Shown here: positions 54,743 to 64,000 of the stretch, piece after piece | Layout of the letters: every line of letters starts with the position of its first letter | Position numbering within the stretch: position 1 is the first letter of the stretch | Assembly (NCBI GenBank): GCA_017979445.1 | Contig: CM030705.1 | Span: 15,765,040-15,829,039, forward strand | Source of the DNA: Akebia trifoliata | Lineage: Eukaryota > Streptophyta > Magnoliopsida > Ranunculales > Lardizabalaceae | Direction of reading: 5' to 3' | DNA length: 64,000 nucleotides | Notes under the pieces: model-generated | Seen by the model: only the letters and a program-made list of their open reading frames with translations | What the model was told of the DNA's origin: nothing | Database searches by the model: none | Position numbers and translations under genes: made by a program

Positions 54743-56023
54743 CCTTGTCATCAACTTTGAGCCAAAACCCCTGATTGACTTTTGCCCAAAACCTATCATA
54801 TTCAAGCTTTTCAATCTCTATTTTACATTTTTTATCTACGCAATATTATCTTCAATTTTCGTTTTCAAGTAAACACTAACCCTTTAAACAAAACCCTAGC
54901 TTTTTGTTTGTTGCAAACGACCTACATTATTTTCTTTTCAAAATCATTTATCTTCAAGCTCTTTGACTTTTATGGTAGATTAATTTTAATTTATTCAACT
55001 TTATTTCTAATAAATAGCTTTTTACATTTCCTTAACCATTATATAAAGGGCCTCGTTCAATAGCCAATGTTAGGGAGCCAACATGTGGCCAACATTTTAT
55101 CCTATATGGGTTAGAAGTTTTGGAATTAGCTGATTTTTTGTAAGAATGAACTCTATGCTGAAGAGATCATGCTCACAAAAAATCAACCCAACTTGCAACT
55201 TCTAAAGCCATAAAAATTATTCACAAATTAATGGTAAAAATCGATGGTCCACAATTTTTCGACTTGTAAACCATTTTTGATGTGGTTAGAAGGTTCATAA
55301 TAAGATGATTTTTTGTGAGGATGATCTCCTCATCAAAGAGAGAATCCTCACAAAACTTCAATCCAAACCAAAACTTCTAACCCATATAGGACAAAATGTT
55401 GGCTCCGTAAGCGTTGGTTGCCCTCCCCTTGATATTTTTAATGCGAGTTCGTTAGAATTTTATCAACGAGTTCATTGATTATAGAAGTGACGAACTTGCT
55501 AGAAAGCATGTTTTGGGAGTGAAAATGAATAGTGTACAGGAACCACAATTTTTTGATATTCAAGGCACGAAATGGTTATTTACCAATTTTTTTTTAATAT
55601 TCTAATTGGGGTTGTAATAAGTAAAAGTTACAGTGTCAATAGCAGCTCTCAAGATTAATTATTTTTGTTATCGAAAATACAATTATCTAGATGATAGCCA
55701 ATATAAGATTCAAATCCCATTTGACTCTTTGGAAATTTATCAAGAGATATTTATTTATAAAAAAGTGATCAACTTTTGATGAGTTTACGATTTTGGCTCA
55801 CTAATCATTTTAATTACCAAAACGTGAATAATAATGAATTTAGAGGTTTTTAATGTGACTATTTCGTACTAAACCTGAGAATTAGTCACTTTTTTTTCTG
55901 AATTTTCTCTTAATGAATACATGATTCTTCATGTTTTGGTAATTAAAATGAGCAGTGAGCCGGAATTAAAAATAACTCATTTTCAGCTCAAGAAATACTA
56001 ATTCACCTGATCATCAAGGAGTT

Positions 56024-56184
56024 GTGCTTGAGTAACATTGAAATTCACCTGGTTTTGGACATTTGGTGCGAACAGATCCATGGATGTTTCTCTCTTGTAT
56101 CTCGATGTAAAGCATCTATGATGCTATAGACACATTCATGTCAACAATGTCTGAAACGATGTCAATTTTAATGTTACTTCAGCA
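56024..56184. repeat. Hairpin element A2, upstream of PPR copy 2
   Basis: Counterpart of hairpin A1. The right arm is well kept (TGTCTGAAACGATGTC) while the left arm has changed (ACCTGGTTTTGGACATTTGG), so pairing is weaker. Confidence 0.7.
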
Positions 56185-56259
56185 TTTTCCATCATCAAAC
56201 GAGCATCCTGTATGATGGCAGAGCTTTTTATCTTTCTTTTATTAATTTCTTTTTATCAA

Positions 56260-58002
56260 ATGAACTCCAAGCACAATATCAAAGGTTTAAGACACAAGTT
56301 TTCGACCTTAAATCTTCACCTAAAACCCTACCAATCCACAAAGGCCCACCAACCCATTGTTTCAAAGTAGCAGAAATGCTCAGATTTGAAAGAATTGGCA
56401 TCTATTTATGCCACAATGATCAAAACCAAGGCTCACCAAGATTGCTTCTTTATAAACCAATTCATTGGTGCTTGTTCTACCTTTCGTCGAATGGATTTCG
56501 CAACTCTAGCTTTTACCTAGTTGGAAGATCCCAATGCTTTTGTATACAATGAAATGATCAGAGGCTTTACTCAATGTTCTTCCCCAATTCAAGCAATCGA
56601 ATTTTACTTGAAAATGTTGAAAGATAGAATTTCTCCAACAAGTTTTACATTTTCTACTTTGATCAAAGCATGTACACGAGTAAGTGCAATGGATTTTGGC
56701 ATATCTGTTCATAGTCAAATTTGGAAGAATGGGTTTGAATCTCATGTCTTTGTTCAGACTGCTTTAATTGATTTTTACTCGAATTGGGATGAAATTTGCG
56801 AATCTCAAAAATTGGTTGATGAAATGCCTGAAAGAGATATTTTTGCATGGAGTACGTTGTTATCATGTTATGCCCGTGTTGGAGATTTGAGCTCTGCAAG
56901 CCGACTGTTTGAAGAGATGCCAGAAAAGAACATTGTGTCTTGGAATGCTTTGATTGTTGGTTATGCGCGGTTGGGTCATGTTGACTCTGCATCGGCCTTG
57001 TTTAATCGAATGCCTTCAAAGGATTTGATCACTTGGACCACCATGATAACGTGTTATTCTCAAAACAAAATTTTTAAGGAAGCCTTAGGAGTCTTCGAAG
57101 AGATGAAGACCGAAGGGGTCACTCCTGATGAAGTGACCATGTGCACTGTTATTTCAACATGTGCCCATGTAGGAGCTCTGGAATTTGGAAGAGAGATACA
57201 TCAATATTTAATGTGGAACAGATTCAATCTCGACGTCTATATTGGGTCATCATTGATTGATATGTATGCAAAGTGTGGGAGCATAGAGAGATCTCTCGTG
57301 GTCTTCTTCAAGTTACGAGAAAAGAATTTGTTTTGTTGGAATTCAATCATTGAAGGGCTTGCAGTCCATGGGTATGGAAAAGAAGCATTGGTAATGTTTA
57401 GGAGAATGGAAAGAGAGAAGATTAAGCCAAATGGGGTTACCTTTATTAGTATCCTTAGTGCTTGTACTCATGCGGGACTAATCAAAGAAGCTCGTAAGAG
57501 GTTTCTTAGCATGAGCCATGACTATTTGATTTCTCCTGGAATAGAGCACTATGGATGCATGGTCGATCTTCTTTGCCGAGCTGGTTTGCTCGAAGACGCA
57601 ATAAATTTAATAACAACCATGACAATGGATCCAAATTCAGTTATATGGGGAGCTATGTTGGGTGGGTGTAAGCTTCGTGGAAACTTGGAGATTGCTCAAG
57701 TTGTTGTGGAGAAGTTGATGGATTTGAAGCCAAATAATAGTGGATATTATAATCTTCTAGTTAACATGTATGCCGAAGCGAATTGTTGGAGTAAGGTTGC
57801 GAAGGTTAGGGCTACCATGAAGGAACGAGGGGTGCAGAAGAAGTGTCCCGGGACTAGTTGGATTGAAATAGATGGGAGGGTTGAAGAGTTTGTAGTTTCG
57901 GATAAGTCTCACCCCATGTCAGGTGAGATTTGCGCACTTTTGATTGAATTGTATGGGCAGCTAAGGCTTGTAAATTATGTACCGAAACTTGGCCTGATCT
58001 GA
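56260..58002 (+). pseudogene. PPR protein, copy 2, with two early nonsense codons
   Basis: Same frame and start as copy 1, 581 codon positions, no frameshift. Codon 37 (Leu in copies 1 and 3) is TAG at 56368-56370, and codon 87 (Gln) is TAG at 56518-56520. After that 494 codons are open, covering all PPR motifs from about residue 88 and the whole E/E+ domain. The C-terminus differs (VNYVPKLGLI instead of VNYVQCED) because of an extra 33 bp. Translation from an internal Met (after 56521) would lack the targeting peptide, so it is probably a pseudogene, although the long open remainder suggests recent loss. Confidence 0.88.
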
Positions 58003-58812
58003 GATAATTATATACCATGTGAGGACTGATTTGAGGATGATTTGTAGATCTTAAGTTAAACTTTCTCTCCAAATGTAACTTCATTCTAATTTTCAAGTGG
58101 TTCAAGATATGCCTAAGAGTCATTCAACTTGCAATTTCTTTGTGGTGCATTACGATTCAAAGTTGTTCAAGCTATCATTGGAAAAAAAATGTTTCTTTTT
58201 AAAGAGAGAGAATCTTAGCCTATTAATCTTCTTCTCTACATAGAATTAGAAAACTAAAACCAGATCTCAGGTTTCAGTAAATGGGATCCTTGTAAACAAA
58301 AGCAATATAGCAATTGCTCAGAATAAGTTGAATCCTGGAAGTAGTATACTTACTACTAGACCTCAAGTTGATGCATATAAATTTTATTAATATACAGATA
58401 AAACTAGTAATAACACCTTTGATAAGAGATCTCCACATGCTAATCGCTTTCTAGCTGCAATCCTTTTTCAATGTAATATTAAGACCATACCCTACTTAAA
58501 TTACAAGACTGGGACATGAGATATCATAATCTTAATGAGACTCATATCCTAAGACTCAGATATTGTAACTTTTGCTAGCTGATTATCTTTGGTCAAGTCT
58601 ATTTAGTCTGAATTTGTTACATCCAACTTTTTAGAACATGTAGCAATAGTGAAGATATTTGTTAATTAAATGCAACTATTAATGCAATTATCGTGCAAAC
58701 TTCAATACATATTATCAAATTGATGGTTTGTAAACAACTTGCTCATATTGAACACTACAGTTGCTTCTGAAAATATGGGTTCTTCAATCATCTTTCATAA
58801 GCCAGTAAGACA
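58003..58812. other. Shared 3' region between PPR and pseudokinase copy 2
   Basis: Counterpart of 44670-45609, with several small deletions. The 89-codon minus frame at 57854 overlaps the PPR end and is not a gene. Confidence 0.6.
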
Positions 58813-59544
58813 TTAAGGTTCGAAAGACCTTTTAATCCACCTAAGCTCTTCAGCCACTTTGATCATCACGGGCCTGTCCTCTGCCTTCATTTCTCTACAT
58901 CTCAGTGCAAGTTCAGTAAATGCTAGCAATTGTTGTTCAATTACTCCTTCTGATGAAATTGTACGTGCAACGATATCGCTAAGACGATCGTTTTCTATCA
59001 AAGACATAATATAATCAGGCTGCATAAGACCATCAGCTAAACAGCTGGAATGATTCCATGACAATCCTGTTAAAAGCTCCAGTAGAAGCACCCCAAAGCT
59101 ATAAACATCATACTTCTCTGTTACTTGACTTTTCATGAAGTATTCGGGGGGTGTGTACCCATAACTCCCTGCCAAAAATTCCGTTTGCACTTGTGTCTGA
59201 CCTATGGAAATAGATAGCGAAAGACAAAAATCTGATAATTTGGCAACATAGTTTTGGTCCAAGAGAATATTAGACGGCTTTATGTTCCTATGCACGATGC
59301 ATTTGGGATTGGACATGACCTTAACAGCAATAATAAAGTCATCATCAAGAATTCCCTTGTAGACAGAATAGTATCCATCCGTATGCAGCATTCGGTCCCT
59401 GGCATAGTTGTCTGTTACCTTCTGAAGCTCTTTTTGAGAGAAGATCCTAAAGGTGTCACCTAAAGTGATTGGCTCATCTAATACTTGACCCCCATTCTCC
59501 ACAGAGGATGTATCTTTTATTCGTATCCTGAAGCAACCCCACAT
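58813..59544 (-). pseudogene. WAK-like pseudokinase, copy 2, with internal 88-codon deletion
   Basis: 243 aa, open from the same ATG (MWGCFRIRIK) to the same end (WIKRSFEP). Compared with copy 1, residues 80-167 are missing: VKVMSN joins directly to PKCIVHRNIKPSN. The deletion (264 bp, in frame) removes helix C, the hinge and the helix before the catalytic loop, so the N-lobe cannot fold normally. A four-base TTGG at both break points in copy 1 points to a microhomology-mediated deletion. HRN and DFC are as in copy 1; APE is changed to PPE (GYTPPEYF). Confidence 0.85.
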
Positions 59545-59692
59545 TGTACTTCTGCTAATGTGCGAAAGACAAAAAGCTATTATTATTATTATGGATGAAT
59601 GAAGGGATTACAAGAAAAATACTTTTGTTGTGAAAAATGTAAAACCCAAGATACTTACATGTCTTTTCAAAACTAATCATGGTGGCTAAATA

Positions 59693-59903
59693 TATATTTT
59701 TAAAAAATTTTTTTTTTTTGTAGCCCAAGGAGTATCCTCACCTTAGGTGAGACTAGTCTACCTGGGGCCACACACACCATCCCACCCTGTCACGTGTTAC
59801 AGCATAAGTATACTTTACATGGAGGGGCATATAGAGATTCAAAGTCACGGCCTGGGGAGCAAACCCAGTCATGCCTTATCATCTCAGCTATCCCCTGGTG
59901 GGT
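59693..59903 (-). mobile_element. SINE with target-site duplication (unit 2)
   Basis: Same insertion as 46765-46960. The duplication ATGGTGGCTAAATAT is kept at 59678-59692 and 59904-59918. The tail differs (longer A/T stretch), as expected for an unstable SINE tail. Confidence 0.78.
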
Positions 59904-60137
59904 ATGGTGGCTAAATATTCAAAAGCATGCAACAAAGACATTGAAAATGTCTAGCCTATAAACCCTAGATGTTCCTAACATACCCTTGACCATGGTCCTA
60001 TCAAATAGATTAATATTAAATGACCTAAGTACCCTCATCTTCAAACTACATTAAATTGAAAAAGAAAAACCTTAGATATTTCTCTCTTGTAGAACCAGTC
60101 TTTATCTTCAATATCAAGGTTAAAAATGATTATATCT

Positions 60138-60246
60138 CTACGTGAAAAAAAGGAGTAAATTTGATGCCTGGTCCGTTGAATTTAGCCCCTCTTTCCCATA
60201 GTGTTTAAACGAATCACATTGAATTTACCCATTTTTTCATGTAGTC
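60138..60246. mobile_element. CACTA-like MITE (unit 2)
   Basis: Counterpart of 47175-47281. The inverted right end here reads CTACATGAAAAAATGGGT, closer to the CACTA terminus than in unit 1. Confidence 0.6.
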
Positions 60247-60671
60247 TATCCTTTGTCTTCAACATTCAAACCTCACAAAATTCACAATGGCAATGGATTT
60301 TTTTGAATCCCCAGATATTGAAGATCTAGGCCAAAAACTCTAGAGGGTTGAGGTGTTTTCGTTTTTTTTTTCAACAGGGTGGTGCTCTTTTGCTGTGGGA
60401 AAAGTGCTACATAATGGTGCCTAATTAAAGACGAGGTTTGATAGGTTAAAATTAATTTCCTCAAGAAGTTGGAGTTTTGAAGATGATAGATTTTGACTAT
60501 AGGTTGAATATGAGGGCATTTAGATCATTTTGAGTAGGTCTTCTAGTGCAAACTAAGGTAATGGGTATATCGATCCAACTCATAAATCAGCGGGGTATTC
60601 AATTTGATTCTAGGATTCAAGTTGACTTATCCAATATATTTTATTTTGAAACACAAATTATAAACTGCCTA

Positions 60672-60812
60672 GAAAAAAGCCACCCGATATTCACTTCTTA
60701 CTGTTGATGTGTGCACAGAGTCATAGATCTTTTCTTTGTGTATCCTGAATAAAAAGATGTACGTTTTTGTTCACATACCATGTCAGTGAGTGAATTTTGG
60801 GTGGCTTTTTTC
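60672..60812. repeat. Hairpin element B2 (unit 2)
   Basis: 141 bp, same arms and apex as B1 with few changes. Sequence beyond the hairpin differs from unit 1 on the right side (TCGATAACG against TCAAGTTGG), so a unit-specific rearrangement begins exactly at its end. Confidence 0.8.
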
Positions 60813-61242
60813 GATAACGTCATGCATTCCAACTACCACATGATATGATGGTTTGACGACTTAAGACAGACAACACACTTGAATTATTAACATGTGATAA
60901 TCATGTAATGCAAATATAAAATTTTACTTAGTCCTATGTATGATAAATAGGGGCTAAATCTTGGATGTAAGGGTTAGAAAATTTTTAAGAAATATTTTTT
61001 TTGGTTAAATTAGTTTTCAAGCCTAAAGACATAGTCAATGAACCTTATAAAAATCTTGATGTATTCCTTTTAGAGGTTGACTCTTACTAAGGATCCTTGA
61101 TTTCAACTTGTGACATCCAAAATCATGACCTGATGCTTAAGGATTGTGGAGGACGAAATTCTATGAACTTTGAAGAAAAAAAAATTATATTTTATTGATG
61201 AATTTTAATTTTAATTTTTGGAGTTATGTGGAAGTTAGTTAG
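60813..61242. other. Unit 2-specific intergenic stretch
   Basis: Replaces 48364-49140 of unit 1. No ORF or recognised repeat. Confidence 0.4.
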
Positions 61243-61326
61243 CCACTCATATGTCGAGGAAAAGCATCTACGATTCCTTCCACACCTCTACACGTCAGTT
61301 GAGTATCTAATGCAGTGTCCTCGACA

Positions 61327-61805
61327 TAGGACTGCCAATGAATTGGTTTGGTATTGGAACACGACCACTCCAATAGTGATCCAAAAAAATTTATACATGC
61401 ACCCAACCTGATCTGATCGTACTAATGACTATGCAAACCGAATCCGATCCGTTTTCTTTGATGCCTTTTTCTCAAATTATCAATATTCAAAATATTTAAA
61501 AAATGTAAAATTATATAATTTCTTTTTTAAAATGACTTTTCAACTACAGTTGTAGAGGGAAACCAAAAAGACTAAAATATGTTATTGATATGTATTTATA
61601 TGAAATAAAAAATAAAAAATAAAAAACTACTAAAATATATTGGGATCAGATTTTTTTCAGAATGGATTGGAGTATATCCGAATCTGATATGGAAATTGTA
61701 TTAGATCTAAAGATTTCAGTCTGACCCAAAAAGCTGATTTTTTCAAAATTTTTCGAATCGAATCGAATTGGACATCAGGTATATTTCAGATCATTGCTAG
61801 TTCTA
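61327..61805. mobile_element. hAT-like non-autonomous element (unit 2)
   Basis: Counterpart of 49220-49725, with ends TAGGACTGCCAATGA and inverted TAGAACTAGCAATGA. Flanks CCTCGACA and CCTGTACA are 6 of 8 identical and may be an old TSD. Confidence 0.62.
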
Positions 61806-62319
61806 CCTGTACAATCACTTCAATATTTTATTAAGAAAAAAGTATGGAAAAAGGTTGTATTTCACAATTGGATGTTAATTTTAATTTAGGAGGTCAGACC
61901 TTCTCATTTCCAGGGCACAAAACTTCTTGACTATAAAACATTTGCAATATTCGTATGCCTTCAAATTAGTGATTGACCCTTTAAATGTGTCATAAAAGAT
62001 AAACTACTAGGAAATGACTTCAAAACCTTGATTTTTTTTCCTTCAAAATAAATCATATTCATGATGATGATGAGGGCATGTAGATACGTTATTTTCGAAT
62101 TTGAAAATCACCATTATGTGGATTAAGAGTTGCCACTATCTTATTTTTATAAAAGGGGTGTGAATGTGCACCCGAAAGATATTTTTTTTGGAAATGTGTG
62201 TTTTTGTAGTGACTTTTGTACGAATTAGTCATGTTGGTTTACCTAAGATTTGGGTAAGGGTTCGATTAGAGAGAGAGGAAGATGTTAGGCAACCATCTCT
62301 CTCCACCAAAAGAGGATAA

Positions 62320-62518
62320 TGAAAGCGCTCTCGATCCGGGGTTGTAGATCCGTTTTTTTTTTTTTTTTTTTGTGTTTGGTAGTCGCCACCTTGTTTTACT
62401 ATCTAGGAATCGAAATATGACTCAAAACCGAAAAAAGGTATTAATCTACGAAAAGAAAGGGTCCGGGGATCACATTACAGGATCGGAAGATGTTATGCAC
62501 CGATCCCGCCAGGCAAAC
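62320..62518. repeat. Truncated Ogre-family LTR start before unit 3
   Basis: Begins TGAAAGCGCTCTCGATCCGG like the Ogre LTRs (TGAAAGCGCCCTCGATCCG), contains AGTCGCCACCTTGTT and GGGTCCGGGGATCACATTAC as they do, and breaks off after about 200 bp, where unit 3 begins (GGAATTGGCTGATTTTTTG). A T-run of about 20 bases has grown near its start. Confidence 0.75.
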
Positions 62519-63427
62519 GTTTCGGAATTGGCTGATTTTTTGTGAGAATGAGCTCTATGCCGAAGAGATTATCCTTACAAAAAATCAACCCAACTTGCAA
62601 CTTCTAAAGCCTTAAAAATTATTCACAAATTAATGGTAAAAATCGATGGTACACAATTTTTCGACCTGTAAACCATTTTTGATGTGGTTAGAAGTTTCAG
62701 AATGAGATGATTTTTTGTGAGGATGATTTCCTCATCAAAGAGATAATCCTCACAAAACTTCAATCCAATCCAAAACTTGTAACCCATATAGGACAAAATG
62801 TTGGCTCCCTAAGCATTGGCTACGCTCCCCTTGATATTTTTAATGTAAGTTCGTTAGAATTTTATCAACGAGTTCATCAATTATAGAAGTGACGAACTCG
62901 CTAGAGAGCATGTTTTGGGACTTAAAATGAATAGTGTACATGAACCATAATTTTTTTATATTTAGCGCGCGAAACGGTTATTTACCATTTTTTTATATTC
63001 TAATTGGGGTTGTAATAAGTAAAAGTTACGATGTCAATAGGAGCTCTCAAAATTAAATATTTTTTTTTATCGAAAATACAATTATCTAGATGACTCAACC
63101 AATATTAGATTCAAATCCCATTTGACTCTTTGGAAATTTATCAAGAGATATTTATTTATAAAAAAGTGATCAACTTTTGATGAATTTATGCTTTCGGCTC
63201 ACTAATCATTTTAATTTTACCGAAATGTGAATGATAACGAATTCAGAGGTTTTTAAAGTGTGACTAATTCGCACTAAACCAGAGAAATAGTCACTTTTTT
63301 CTGAATTTTCTCTTAATGAATACGAGATTGTTCATGTTTTGGTAATTAAAATGAGCAGTGAGCCGGAATAGTAAATAACTCATTTTCAGCTCACGAAATA
63401 GTAATTCACCCCACCATTGAGGAGTCA

Positions 63428-63586
63428 TGCTTGAATAATTTTGAAATTGACATCGTTTGGGACATTGGTGTGCATAGAACCATGAATGTTTCTCTCTTGT
63501 ATCTCGATGTAAAGCATCTATGATGCTATAGACACATCCACGTCAACAATGTCTGAAACGATGTCAATTTTAATGTTACTTCAGCA
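63428..63586. repeat. Hairpin element A3, upstream of PPR copy 3
   Basis: Counterpart of A1 and A2. The arms ACATCGTTTGGGACATTG and, inverted, ACATCGTTTCAGACATTG pair well. Confidence 0.75.
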
Positions 63587-63660
63587 TTTTCCATCATCAA
63601 ACGAGCATCCTGTATGATGGCAGAGCTTTTTATCTTTCTTTTATTAATTTCTTTTATCAA

Positions 63661-64000
63661 ATGAACTCCAAGCACAATATCAAAGGTTTAAGACACACAT
63701 TTTCGACCTTAAATCTTCACCTAAAACCCTACCAATCCACAAAGGCCCACCAACCCATTGTTTCAAAGTTGCAGAAATGCTCAGATTTGAAAGAACTGGC
63801 ATCTATTTATGCCACAATGATCAAAAGCATGGCTCCCCAAGATTGCTTCTTTATAAAACAATTCATTGGTGCTTGTTCTACCTTTCGTCGAATGGATTTC
63901 GCAACTCTAGCTTTTAACCAATTGGAAGATCCCAATGTTTTTGTATACAATGCAATGATCAGAGGCTTTACACAATGTTCTTCCCCAATTCAAGCAATCG
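63661..64000 (+). CDS. PPR protein, copy 3, 5' part (cut by window end)
   Basis: Starts at the same ATG as copies 1 and 2 and is open for all 113 visible codons. Codons 37 and 87, which are stops in copy 2, are sense here (TTG and CAA). The visible part covers the putative targeting peptide and the first PPR motif (DPNVFVYNAMIRGFTQCSS). Substitutions against copy 1 include K13T and several in residues 20-65 (for example SMAPQ for SKAHQ). Whether the rest is intact cannot be seen. Confidence 0.8.
   Translation, partial: MNSKHNIKGLRHTFSTLNLHLKPYQSTKAHQPIVSKLQKCSDLKELASIYATMIKSMAPQDCFFIKQFIGACSTFRRMDFATLAFNQLEDPNVFVYNAMIRGFTQCSSPIQAI

Larger units (their letters stand above)
54743..62318. repeat. 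Segmental duplication, unit 2
   Basis: Aligns with 41561-50258 in the same order: upstream region, hairpin A, PPR gene, pseudokinase gene, SINE, CACTA-like MITE, hairpin B, part of hairpin D, hAT-like element. Differences: it lacks the LINE, the MITE at 48523 and hairpin C, and both genes are damaged. The offset between PPR starts is 13327 bp to unit 1 and 7401 bp to unit 3. Confidence 0.9.
62519..64000. repeat. Segmental duplication, unit 3 (continues past the window)
   Basis: Aligns with 55114 onward of unit 2. Its start lacks the first 370 bp or so of units 1 and 2, removed together with most of the LTR. Confidence 0.85.

Overview
This is plant nuclear DNA, most likely from a eudicot with a large repeat-rich genome. 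It is AT-rich, has GT-AG introns, PIF/Harbinger, CACTA, hAT, LINE, SINE, Ty1/copia and Ty3/gypsy elements, and plant-only host genes (PLS-class PPR protein, wall-associated-kinase-like pseudokinase). The species cannot be named from sequence alone. All family calls come from recognising translated motifs; no database search was run.

Left two thirds (1-41560): a nest of transposons whose order can be read from target-site duplications (TSDs). An old LTR-like sequence is split into 1-241, 16698-18268 and 41451-41560. Into it went (a) a TAT-lineage Ty3/gypsy element on the minus strand (242-16692; two 478-bp LTRs; TSD GTACT) and (b) a CACTA transposon (18269-41447; TSD AGG). Element (a) carries decayed gag-protease-RT-RNase H-integrase on the minus strand and a plus-strand antisense gene (about 1234-9003). 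That gene is itself interrupted by a PIF/Harbinger element and other repeats. A 1773-bp solo LTR (12461-14233, TSD CTCGT) sits between protease and RT of (a). The CACTA element contains exon-intron fragments of three recognisable host genes (a YCF36/DUF1230 gene, a quinone-oxidoreductase-like gene, a SPA-type WD40 gene). It was later hit by a 12.9-kb Ogre/TAT-type element (18889-31798, TSD GGCAC) that keeps gag, has lost most of pol and carries several minisatellites.

Right third (41561-64000): a segmental triplication. Each unit holds a PPR gene on the plus strand and, tail-to-tail, a kinase-like gene on the minus strand. Unit 1 (41561-about 50258) has an intact PPR gene (578 aa) and an intact 331-aa pseudokinase of ZED1/ZRK type. 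Unit 2 (54743-62318) has a PPR copy with two early nonsense codons and a pseudokinase with an 88-codon deletion. Unit 3 (62519-end) starts another PPR copy, open to the window edge. Each unit is preceded by an LTR scrap, which suggests that LTR recombination helped make the array. The units share older insertions (SINE, CACTA-like MITE, hAT-like element, hairpin elements); a LINE is in unit 1 only. A decayed copia pol remnant lies between units 1 and 2.

The strongest candidates for something undescribed are a family of short hairpin elements (42.7, 48.3, 49.0 and 49.1 kb, with copies in the duplicated units) that share the apex of the hairpin but have unrelated stems, and the gene-capturing CACTA element. 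The only intact cellular genes appear to be PPR copy 1, pseudokinase copy 1 and possibly PPR copy 3.
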